Assembly: GCF_000832015.1 (NCBI RefSeq)
Contig: NZ_JXCJ01000001.1
Span: 771,169-835,168 of the forward strand
Origin: Gilvimarinus agarilyticus
Lineage (GTDB): Bacteria; Pseudomonadota; Gammaproteobacteria; Pseudomonadales; Cellvibrionaceae
DNA length: 64,000 bases
Direction of reading: 5' to 3'
Shown in pieces: positions 40,922 to 49,074 of the stretch. The notes below the pieces were generated by a model, which was not told where the DNA came from, did no database searches, and saw only the letters and a program-made list of their open reading frames with translations. The stretch's first letter is position 1. Every line of letters starts with the position of its first letter. The position numbers were made by a program, and so were the translations under genes.

Positions 40922-43804
40922 TTAGGGGGCTCGGTGGTAGCTCTCGGGAGGGCCGAGGTAGCTAGGTTGTAAACCACCGGTATCGATAATCAGTTTTTGC
41001 AGGGTCACGCCCGGGTCAATGGCGTAAATACGCAGTTTATGGTGACCGGGTTGCTCGATGTGATGCACGCTACTGGAGCGTCTCACTCCATCGCTAACGG
41101 CTTGTGCCCATGCTTGCTGAGACAGGTCCGCCAGGATGTCGACAACCTGAGGCTCGGCGTCGTCAAAGGCGACGGCGTAGCGCAAGCCGCGCTCTGGTAC
41201 AAAATTCAGGCTGGGGGCAAACAGGCCGCTGAGCGTCACTTCGCCGCTGCTAAATAAATAAACGTCGTACTCCACCCAGGGCGCATCAATATTGCCGCTG
41301 AACTCGGTGTCGCTAACCGGAAACACCGAAATGGAACCTTGTGTATGGCCGAGTTGCTCAATGGTTTGCCATTCGGCACCGGCCACTGTTTGTTTGCCGG
41401 TGTAGTGGGGCGCTTCAATACTGACAACGCCGCCTGCCTCGACAAAACCTGTCACCTCACGGCGCTGCTCTGGTGTGGGCACTAAGGCGTTGATAGTAAT
41501 CTTGGCGCCGCCCCATCCGGTGCCCTTAATCAGTAGGCTGGTTTGTTGTTGCCCGGTGGGCGCCTGATCCCAATTAATACTCACGTACACGCGTTCACTG
41601 AGCTCGATTTCACCCTCGGTGCGGCTCACTGATACCCAGTCGGCACTGGGGGTGGCGGTGAAATCAAAAGGCTCGGTGCCGCGGTTATAAATATCCACGT
41701 AATAACTGGTGGGCCCGTAGGGGCTAAACTCAGGCAGCGCAAGCGCACCGGCTTCGGGCCACGCCTCGCTCATACCCTCTACCGCGACGCCCATATCAGC
41801 GGCGGCGTTGGCCTGGTAGTGGTAAGTGACCGGCATGGTGTTGGCGGGCGGGTTGTTCCAGTGGGTATAGCCAATATGGGGTTGCGCCATAAAGTGATTC
41901 CACTTGCCGCCATTAATATCGTGGTAGCGCTCGGTAAGTTCGGCATCGGCTTGAAACAGCTCGTTTGCCCGCTCGGCATAAAGGTTGGCATTAGCACGGG
42001 CCTGGTTGGCGTACAGGCGGTTTTTGGCGGTGACGTTGTACAGCTCGTTAACAATGTAAGTGGCGTTTACCGGGTGCAGCACTAACTGAAAAAACGCGTC
42101 TCGCTGGGCGCGGGGGATGTCGTCGTAAATGGCTTCGGCTTTTTCCAGTAGCTCGGTCAGTCCGGCGCTGATGCGATCGGCCTCGTTGTAATGCAGCTGG
42201 CTGTAGGTATCGGGCGACATAAGCTCGGGCTTACGGCGACCGTTGTGACGGCTGTAGCCACTGATTAACTGCTCGATCTCGGTGGCGTGCTCCGGGCCAA
42301 ATTCGCGCTCGGCCCACAGTTTGCCAAACTCGGTGATACGCTCCTTGGGCCAGTCGGCCGGGTCCCACGCCAGGCGTAAAAAATACTCCATGGGAAATTC
42401 TTGTGGTTTTAAATCGCCCACGTTGACGATCCAAATACGATCGGCTTCAAAGGCGTTGGCTAAATTCATTTGCTCCCAAATTTTGGCAATGGGGGTGACG
42501 TTCATCCAGCGGTAGGAGCGTGGGCCGCCGACGTAGTCGAAGTGGTAGTAAACCCCGGCGCCGCCGCTGCGCTCGCGCTCGGCCGGCGTTGGCAGGCGGC
42601 GAATATTGCCCCAGTTGTCGTCGGCCCACAGCAGGGTGACATCCTCGGGTACACGCATGCCGTTTTCGTAGTAGCCCTGCACCTCTTTGTACAGCGCCCA
42701 CAGTTGCGGCACGTCACTGACATCGCGATCGTTAAACACCCCGGAGAGTATGTTGCGCTGCTCTTCGACGATGGCTTCCAGTAACCCGATGTTTTGTTCT
42801 TCGCTCATGGGGGTGTCTTCCTGACCGCGCATACCCATGGTGAAGATACTGTCGTATGGCTTGTTACGCTGCGCGCCGGCGCGCCAAAACCTGGCTAATT
42901 CGTCTGGGTTGGTGGCGTAATCCCATGCGCCTTTACCGTAGCGGTTCCACTCTTTGTCGGCGCGCATCATGGGCTCGTGATGCGAGGTGCCCATCACAAT
43001 GCCGTGCTCGTGAGCGCGTACCATGTTTAGCGGGTCGTCATCGTTAAAGGCGTTGTTCCACATGGCCGGCCACATATAGTTGGCCTTTAAGCGCATTAGC
43101 AGCTCAAACACATGCTCGTAAAATTCGTGGTTGTAGTTGCCGAATTTTTCGTTAACCCAGCCGGTTAATGCGGGCGCTTCATCGTTTAAAAAGATGCCGC
43201 GGTATTTAACTTTGGGCGCGTCCGTGATCCGTGTGCTGGCTTTAATGGTGAGATCAGAGGATTTTTTTACCGGGACATCGGCCCACCAGTACCAGGGCGA
43301 GACACCAATTTGTTCGCTGATATCGTATAAGCCGTAGGCGGTACCCCGGCGGTCACTGCCTGCTACGATCAGCGCCTGCTCGACACCCGCCACGGGGTTT
43401 TGCACCACTTGTATTAAGTATCCCTCCCAGCGATCGACGATGTCACTGACATCAATTTTTTGCTGGGCAATTAATTGATCAATAACCTCGCTGTGGCCAA
43501 TCTCACCGACGATAACCGCTTGCTTGCCGAGCTTGTTGAGCTCGGTGGTTACGGTGGCGCGCTCACCGGTTACGCGTTTAATGTCGGCTTTTAAATCATC
43601 CAGCGCCAGGGCGATGGCACTGTCGGCATCGCTGTCGCGATACAACGTGGCCGCTTTACGGCCATCGACTAAACGCAAGTCGCCTGCTTGCGGAGTATCG
43701 GTAAGGTAGCTTGGCTCGCCCAGCGCCACGGCGTGCTGGCCGCAGAGGGCTGCCGCCGTTAGGGCGGTAAGCTGCAGAAACTTTTTGATCGGTTGCATCA
43801 GCAT
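40922..43804 (-). CDS. GH115 family alpha-glucuronidase
   Basis: A 960-residue exported enzyme with a signal peptide (cleavage near AVALG). The sequence has the expected GH115 order: an N-terminal alpha/beta domain (ALDDLKADIKRVTGERA), the catalytic barrel (PKVKYRGIFLNDEAPALTGW, KANYMWPAMWNNAF, MGTSHHEPMMRADKEW, LLWADDNWGN), a helical region and C-terminal beta domains (APHYTGK...). GH115 enzymes remove 4-O-methyl-glucuronic acid from internal or terminal xylose of glucuronoxylan. Released glucuronate feeds ManD after isomerisation and reduction. The 27-bp palindrome at 43947 is upstream and the terminator at 40863 follows, so it is a single transcription unit. Confidence 0.92.
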   Translation of the reverse strand: MLMQPIKKFLQLTALTAAALCGQHAVALGEPSYLTDTPQAGDLRLVDGRKAATLYRDSDADSAIALALDDLKADIKRVTGERATVTTELNKLGKQAVIVGEIGHSEVIDQLIAQQKIDVSDIVDRWEGYLIQVVQNPVAGVEQALIVAGSDRRGTAYGLYDISEQIGVSPWYWWADVPVKKSSDLTIKASTRITDAPKVKYRGIFLNDEAPALTGWVNEKFGNYNHEFYEHVFELLMRLKANYMWPAMWNNAFNDDDPLNMVRAHEHGIVMGTSHHEPMMRADKEWNRYGKGAWDYATNPDELARFWRAGAQRNKPYDSIFTMGMRGQEDTPMSEEQNIGLLEAIVEEQRNILSGVFNDRDVSDVPQLWALYKEVQGYYENGMRVPEDVTLLWADDNWGNIRRLPTPAERERSGGAGVYYHFDYVGGPRSYRWMNVTPIAKIWEQMNLANAFEADRIWIVNVGDLKPQEFPMEYFLRLAWDPADWPKERITEFGKLWAEREFGPEHATEIEQLISGYSRHNGRRKPELMSPDTYSQLHYNEADRISAGLTELLEKAEAIYDDIPRAQRDAFFQLVLHPVNATYIVNELYNVTAKNRLYANQARANANLYAERANELFQADAELTERYHDINGGKWNHFMAQPHIGYTHWNNPPANTMPVTYHYQANAAADMGVAVEGMSEAWPEAGALALPEFSPYGPTSYYVDIYNRGTEPFDFTATPSADWVSVSRTEGEIELSERVYVSINWDQAPTGQQQTSLLIKGTGWGGAKITINALVPTPEQRREVTGFVEAGGVVSIEAPHYTGKQTVAGAEWQTIEQLGHTQGSISVFPVSDTEFSGNIDAPWVEYDVYLFSSGEVTLSGLFAPSLNFVPERGLRYAVAFDDAEPQVVDILADLSQQAWAQAVSDGVRRSSSVHHIEQPGHHKLRIYAIDPGVTLQKLIIDTGGLQPSYLGPPESYHRAP

Positions 43805-43946
43805 AGTGTTGAGCTCGGTGTCGGTATATCTACGAGAGTAGCGGTGGCATTTGCTGGCGGCTGGCAGCGATTTTGTTGTCGCTGTTATGGCTACCCTTAT
43901 GGGTTATCCGCATTTTTATTGTTGCAAACGAAACGGCTACCCACGC

Positions 43947-43973
43947 ATCTTATGGTCACAAAAACCATAAGAT
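43947..43973. promoter_or_regulatory. 27-bp palindromic operator candidate upstream of GH115
   Basis: ATCTTATGGT-N7-ACCATAAGAT is a perfect 10-bp inverted repeat with spacer CACAAAA, 143 bp before the GH115 start. It is the best copy of the motif also found at 36888 and 44968. Confidence 0.72.
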
Positions 43974-44067
43974 AGTCAAAAATGCCTCAAAGCTCAAGGT
44001 GCGGGTAAAAAATAACTAACAGGAAGTGGGCGGCCAGACGCCGGCAGGTGTCTGGCCGCTTATCAGG

Positions 44068-44796
44068 CTAGATCTCGAAAGAGAAGCCTTTTTCGGTGAG
44101 GGCTTGATAGGCTTGTTCGTCAAAGCGGTAGAGCTTGGCGGCGCGGTGGGCAACGCCCTGTTGTTTCTCTTCGCAGCTGGCGAGCAGGTTCATTTTCATG
44201 ATTTTGCGGCGAAAGTTGGGCTTATCGAGCTTGGTACCCAAGATGCTCTCATACAGCTCTTGCAGCTCGAGCAAGGTGAATTTTTCCGGTAGCAGGTTAA
44301 AACCGATGGGGCGCCGACGCACCTGTTGTTGTAAAAACTCGATACCGTATTGCAGGATCTCGGCGTGATCGTAGATAAGCTCGGGTAGTTCACGAATATT
44401 AAACCAACTGGCGTCGGCAGCATTGTTACCAGCGACTAGACTGTAATCTTCAGCGCTTACCAGTGCATAGTAGGCAATGGTGACTACCCGCTCGCTGGGA
44501 AAGCGGTCGAGGCGGCCAAAGGTCTTAAGCTGCTCAAGGTAAAGGTTTTGCACCCCGGTGAGCTCGTGTAGGTGGCGTGATGCCGCGTCGCGTAGGTTTT
44601 CGTCATAGCGAATCCAGCCGCCGGGTAACCCCCAGCGGCCTTTGCTAATACCCTCGCGGTGCTTAATAAGCATGACGTCGAGCTGGCCGTGGTCGAGCCC
44701 AAAAATCAGGTTGTCGATGGACAGCGCTTTGATAACGTTATCAGGCGTTCGCGCTGGCTCTACGTGGTTGCTATAAGGGTGGTCGGTGTCAGGCAC
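44068..44796 (-). CDS. NUDIX-domain transcription regulator (NrtR/AraR-like)
   Basis: A 242-residue regulator. The N-terminal NUDIX fold (about 20-150) has a degenerate catalytic box, GGWIRYDENLRDAASRHLHELTGV, in which REXXEE is replaced by RHLHEL, so hydrolysis is probably lost and the domain senses a ligand. A winged-helix DNA-binding domain follows (about 160-240; LPEKFTLLELQELYESILG, PNFRRKIMKM). Relatives control arabinose, xylose or NAD genes. It is divergent from xylB, so it may control the xylose genes. An inverted repeat lies in its own promoter region. Confidence 0.82.
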   Translation of the reverse strand: MPDTDHPYSNHVEPARTPDNVIKALSIDNLIFGLDHGQLDVMLIKHREGISKGRWGLPGGWIRYDENLRDAASRHLHELTGVQNLYLEQLKTFGRLDRFPSERVVTIAYYALVSAEDYSLVAGNNAADASWFNIRELPELIYDHAEILQYGIEFLQQQVRRRPIGFNLLPEKFTLLELQELYESILGTKLDKPNFRRKIMKMNLLASCEEKQQGVAHRAAKLYRFDEQAYQALTEKGFSFEI

Positions 44797-44841
44797 TGTG
44801 TAATCCGGCTGGGGTTATTGAATAAATATAGGTTACTACTT

Positions 44842-44870
44842 AAATGCTATTTTTCTATATGATAGCATTT
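44842..44870. promoter_or_regulatory. Inverted repeat in the regulator/xylB intergenic region
   Basis: AAATGCTAT (44842-44850) and ATAGCATTT (44862-44870) form a 9-bp inverted repeat with an 11-nt spacer, 46 bp upstream of the NUDIX regulator start. Centre-to-centre spacing of about two helical turns suits a dimeric winged-helix regulator, so autoregulation is likely. Confidence 0.5.
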
Positions 44871-44967
44871 TTATATACAGTTTAGGTGCATGTTTAGTCA
44901 ATGCGAAAGCTGACTAATCTGTAAAGCAAGGTAATTTGGACGAAACTGGGGCAAAATTCAAGCAAAA

Positions 44968-44994
44968 GTCTTGTGGTCAAAAGGACAATAAGGC
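44968..44994. promoter_or_regulatory. 27-bp palindromic operator candidate upstream of xylB
   Basis: GTCTTGTGGT-N7-ACAATAAGGC, with spacer CAAAAGG. It aligns with the 36888 and 43947 sites without gaps, with four changes from the perfect copy, and lies 84 bp before the xylB start. Confidence 0.55.
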
Positions 44995-45077
44995 ATACTG
45001 CCTTCAAATTTATATGCTCGGGCTGATTTAGCAGCGTAGGGGCAACGCTTAAATATTATTACGATAAGTGGAGAGCC

Positions 45078-46568
45078 ATGATCTTTCTCGGTCTTGATAT
45101 CGGTAGTTCGTCTACCAAGCTTGCGGTTATTGACGGTGCGACAGGTCGCACTCTGGCGGCGGTCTCTTACCCGGAGACTGAGCTGGAAATCAGCAGCCCG
45201 CAGACGGGTTTTGCCGAGCAAGACCCCGACACTTGGTGGGATTGCGTTAAGCAGGGGCTGGCAAAGATTGACGCCACGACTGATGTGGATTTAAAACAAG
45301 TCGACGCGGTGGGTATCTCTTATCAGATGCACGGCTTGGTGTTGGTGGATGAGCAACAGCAAGTGCTGCGCCCGTCAATTATCTGGTGTGACAGCCGCGC
45401 CGTGCCTTACGGTGAGGCAGCGCGTAAGGCACTGGGGGACGACTACTGCTTTGATCACCTGCTGAATTCTCCCGGTAACTTTACCGCCGCCAAGCTGCGT
45501 TGGGTGCAAGAGAGTGAGCCCGAGTTGTTCGCGCGGGTGCACAAAGCGATGCTGCCCGGTGATTTTATTGCCATGCGTTTGTCGGGCGAGATAACCACAA
45601 CGCCTTCGGGCTTGTCAGAGGGTACCTTTTGGGATTACCTGGATCGCGCCCCGGCGGCACAGTTGTTGGCTCACTGGGGGATGCCTGCAGAGTTACTGCC
45701 AACCCTAGTGCCGAATATCGGTGAGCAAAGCCTTGTGAGTGATGCCGTTGCTGCTGAACTCGGCTTAAAGAGCGGGGTCAAGATTAGCTATCGCGCCGGC
45801 GACCAACCCAACAATGCGTTCAGCTTGAATGTGCTGCAAGCCGGTGAAGTGGCCGCTACCGCCGGCACCTCGGGTGTGATTTACGGTGTGACCGACAATA
45901 ACGCCGCCGATCGCCAGTCGCGGGTAAACACGTTTGTGCACGTAACAGACACCGAGGCCGAGCGGCGCAACGGTGTGCTGGTGTGTGTGAATGGTACGGG
46001 GCGTTTGTACAGCTGGTTGCGGCAAATGCTCGCCACCGGCGGCGAGGTTAGCTACCCGCTACTCAATGATTTAGCGGCAAAGGTTGCCGTCGGTAGTGAA
46101 GGACTTGTGTTTCATCCGTTTGGTAACGGCGCCGAGCGTATTTATCAAAACCAAAATCTCGGGGCGCATATTCGCAATATCGATTTTAATCGTCACGGTT
46201 TGGGTCATATGGTGCGGGCGGCACAAGAGGGGATTGTCTTCGCTCTTAACCAAGGCTTTGATGTATTGAAAAGTTTAGGTGGCAGCTGCGAGGTGATTAA
46301 AGTCGCCAAAGGCAATATGTTTTTAAGCAATGTGTTTGCCCAAACGTTTGCCAACACCACGCAAGCGGCCATTGAAATGTACGACACCGATGGTGCCGCG
46401 GGCGCGGCGCGCGGGGCGGCGTTAGGCAGCGGTTATTACGCCAATGCGGGCGAGGCGTTTGCTGGTCTGGAGTGCATTAATGTGATCGAACCCAATCGCG
46501 CTCAAGCCGACGAATATCAAGCAGCCTATCAAGCCTGGCAGGATCAACTGCCATTTGTTAACGAATAG
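45078..46568 (+). CDS. xylB: Xylulokinase
   Basis: A 496-residue FGGY-family kinase that phosphorylates D-xylulose with ATP. The phosphate-binding motif DIGSSSTKLAVID starts the protein; the second FGGY signature region includes AGTSGVIYG and the segment RNIDFNRHGLGHMVRAAQEGI. Size and the adjoining xylA support xylulokinase over other FGGY kinases. It heads a unit with the epimerase and xylA. The start has GGAGAG upstream of the ATG. Confidence 0.93.
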   Translation: MIFLGLDIGSSSTKLAVIDGATGRTLAAVSYPETELEISSPQTGFAEQDPDTWWDCVKQGLAKIDATTDVDLKQVDAVGISYQMHGLVLVDEQQQVLRPSIIWCDSRAVPYGEAARKALGDDYCFDHLLNSPGNFTAAKLRWVQESEPELFARVHKAMLPGDFIAMRLSGEITTTPSGLSEGTFWDYLDRAPAAQLLAHWGMPAELLPTLVPNIGEQSLVSDAVAAELGLKSGVKISYRAGDQPNNAFSLNVLQAGEVAATAGTSGVIYGVTDNNAADRQSRVNTFVHVTDTEAERRNGVLVCVNGTGRLYSWLRQMLATGGEVSYPLLNDLAAKVAVGSEGLVFHPFGNGAERIYQNQNLGAHIRNIDFNRHGLGHMVRAAQEGIVFALNQGFDVLKSLGGSCEVIKVAKGNMFLSNVFAQTFANTTQAAIEMYDTDGAAGAARGAALGSGYYANAGEAFAGLECINVIEPNRAQADEYQAAYQAWQDQLPFVNE

Positions 46569-46576
46569 GACGTGTT

Positions 46577-47497
46577 ATGAGCGCCCCAGTGCACTTGCAA
46601 GCCGGTCAGTCACGCCTAACGCTCTACCCTGAGTTTGGCGGCATGATCAATGCGCTTGAGTTTGCAACAGCGGGTGGCGCGCGTAACGTTATTGATGGCG
46701 TGGCGCAGGGCGAGTTACCTAATAATCCGGGTTACCGCAGTGCGTTATTGTTTCCGTTTCCCAACCGGTTGCGCGATGGTCGCTATCAGTTTTCCGGTCA
46801 GTCGCATCAATTTGCGATAAATGAGACGGCGAGCCAAACGGCGCTGCACGGCTTTTTGTTTGCAAAAGAGGCCAGTGTTGTCGCCCAGCAGCAAACGGCC
46901 ACAGCGCACTCGGTGCAGTTGCACTATTCGTGTAGAGACGAGCCTGGGTATCCGTTTGCAGCTGACCTTGAACTGAACTATACCCTGCGGGCTGAAGGTG
47001 CATTGGATGTCGAGTTAACCGTCGTCAATCACGATGCGTGTGCAATACCTTTTGGCATTGGTTGGCATCCTTATTACACGCTGGGTTGCGACTTGGCGGA
47101 GTGTCAACTGCAGGCGCCTGCGATGCAGCGCAGTGTTATCGATGAGCGCATGCTGCCTACGGGAGAGTACGTGGCGGACGAGCGGTTTCAACAGCCAGTG
47201 CGACTCGGTGATACGGTATTAGATAATTGTTTTGCTTTGAAGGCTGATGTCGAAGGCGATCAATGTGTGCGCTTTTTTAATCCGGCGGCGGGCTTTGGGC
47301 TCGAGCTATGGCAGCGCACCGGCAATAATGGCATGAATTTTTTGCAGTTATATACACCACCCGAGCGCCAGTCATTGGCCATTGAGCCTATGAGTTGCGG
47401 TGTTGACGCATTGAATACAGGTGAAGGGCTGCAAATACTTGAGCCCGGCCAGCAATATCAGGGCGCATTTGGTGTGCGCCTAATCGAGAGCGTTTAA
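46577..47497 (+). CDS. Aldose 1-epimerase
   Basis: A 306-residue galactose-mutarotase-like protein. FPFPNRLRDGRY, ETASQTALHGFL and GIGWHPYYTLG are the typical segments with His residues used for catalysis; Glu in LAIEPMSCGVDALNTGEG is the likely base. It interconverts alpha and beta forms of a sugar, here probably D-xylose, before isomerisation by XylA. Eight bp after xylB and 71 bp before xylA. Confidence 0.88.
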   Translation: MSAPVHLQAGQSRLTLYPEFGGMINALEFATAGGARNVIDGVAQGELPNNPGYRSALLFPFPNRLRDGRYQFSGQSHQFAINETASQTALHGFLFAKEASVVAQQQTATAHSVQLHYSCRDEPGYPFAADLELNYTLRAEGALDVELTVVNHDACAIPFGIGWHPYYTLGCDLAECQLQAPAMQRSVIDERMLPTGEYVADERFQQPVRLGDTVLDNCFALKADVEGDQCVRFFNPAAGFGLELWQRTGNNGMNFLQLYTPPERQSLAIEPMSCGVDALNTGEGLQILEPGQQYQGAFGVRLIESV

Positions 47498-47568
47498 CAG
47501 AATAAACGATTAACAGACTAAGTGGCGCCTGCGGGACGGCCGCTGATTTTTAGCAAAGGTGATTTGAT

Positions 47569-48900
47569 ATGAGTGTACTCATTGGTGATAAAGAATACTT
47601 CAAAGGTGTTGGCAAAATTGCCTACGAAGGTCCCGAGTCGGACAACCCGCTAGCGTTTAAATGGTACGATGAAAATCGTGTGGTTGCCGGTAAAACGCTA
47701 AAAGAACACATGCGTTTTGCCACCTGCTACTGGCACACCTTTTGTGGTGCCGGCCACGATCCATTTGGCCCTGGCCCACTGCAGTTTCCCTGGAACGAAG
47801 GCAAAGATGCCGAGACTCGCTCGCGCATGAAACTCGATGCGGCATTCGAGTTTTTTACTAAAATCGGCACGCCCTTTTACTGCTTTCACGATGTTGATGT
47901 GATTGAAGAAGGTAGCAGCCGCGCCGAAACGCAACAGCGTTTGCAGCAGTGGACGGGTTGGGCAAAAGAGAAGCAGGATGCCTCTGGCATGAAGCTTTTG
48001 TGGGGCACCTCTAACCTGTTTACCAACCCGCGCTTTATGAACGGCGCGTCTACCAACCCGGATTTTAACGTGGTGGCGTTTGCCGGCGCTCAGTTAAAAG
48101 ACGCCATCGATGCAACTATTGCCTTGGGCGGTGAAAACTACGTGTTCTGGGGTGGCCGTGAAGGTTACATGAGCTTGCTGAACTCGGATATCGGTCGCGA
48201 GCAAGAGCACATGGCTCGCTTCTTAACCATGGCTCGTGATTACGGTCGCGCCAACGGCTTTAAAGGTAACTTCCTGATCGAGCCAAAGCCAATGGAGCCG
48301 TCTAAACATCAATACGACTTTGACAGCGAAACTGTGATTGGCTTTTTGCGTCACCACGGCTTGGACAAAGACTTTAAACTGAATATCGAAACCAACCATG
48401 CGACGCTGGCTAGTCACACCATGGATCACGAGATGCAAGTGGCGGCTAACGCCGGCATGTTGGGCTCGATCGATGCTAACCGCGGTGACTACCAAAACCA
48501 GTGGGATACCGACCAGTTCCCTTACAATATCAACGAGACCGTTGAGATGATGCTGGTGCTGTTGCGCGCTGGCGGTTGGGCTGGCGGCGGCGTTAACTTT
48601 GATGCCAAGCGTCGCCGTAACTCTACGGATCTGGTTGATACGTTCCACGGCCATATTGGCGGTATGGATGTATTTGCCCGCTCGCTGATTATTGCCGATG
48701 ATCTGCTGCAAAACTCCAAGCTCGAGCAGATGCGCAAAGAGCGTTACGCCACGTTTGACGCAGGCGATGGCGCTAAATTTGAGGCCGGCGATCTGAGCCT
48801 CGAAGCGCTAGCTGCCATTGGCAATGCAGGTGGCGAGCCGGCGCAAACCAGTGGTCAGCAGGAACTCTACGAAAATATTATTAATCGTTTTGTCCGCTAA
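47569..48900 (+). CDS. xylA: Xylose isomerase
   Basis: A 443-residue class II xylose isomerase that converts D-xylose to D-xylulose. Typical segments are [27 protein letters not shown] (active-site His), [28 protein letters not shown] (metal-binding Glu) and [10 protein letters not shown]. The length is typical for the long class. It follows xylB and the epimerase and is ended by the terminator at 48939. Confidence 0.96.
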   Translation: MSVLIGDKEYFKGVGKIAYEGPESDNPLAFKWYDENRVVAGKTLKEHMRFATCYWHTFCGAGHDPFGPGPLQFPWNEGKDAETRSRMKLDAAFEFFTKIGTPFYCFHDVDVIEEGSSRAETQQRLQQWTGWAKEKQDASGMKLLWGTSNLFTNPRFMNGASTNPDFNVVAFAGAQLKDAIDATIALGGENYVFWGGREGYMSLLNSDIGREQEHMARFLTMARDYGRANGFKGNFLIEPKPMEPSKHQYDFDSETVIGFLRHHGLDKDFKLNIETNHATLASHTMDHEMQVAANAGMLGSIDANRGDYQNQWDTDQFPYNINETVEMMLVLLRAGGWAGGGVNFDAKRRRNSTDLVDTFHGHIGGMDVFARSLIIADDLLQNSKLEQMRKERYATFDAGDGAKFEAGDLSLEALAAIGNAGGEPAQTSGQQELYENIINRFVR

Positions 48901-48938
48901 CTATGGGCTAAAAGCCATTAATTGACGCTATACAAACT

Positions 48939-48981
48939 GGGCTTGTTGTTCTCAGCGTGAGCGCAACAGGCCCGTTTTTTT
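48939..48981 (+). terminator. Intrinsic terminator after xylA
   Basis: GGGCTTGTTG (48939-48948) and CAACAGGCCC (48964-48973) pair over 10 bp with one G-T, followed by a run of seven T. Confidence 0.85.
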
Positions 48982-49074
48982 ATAGAAAAATCGTGTCGCC
49001 CAAGAGCCATGTTCACGGTGGTTCGCCTAGAATCCACCTTCATAATAAAGCCATACTAGAATATAGGTGCACAT

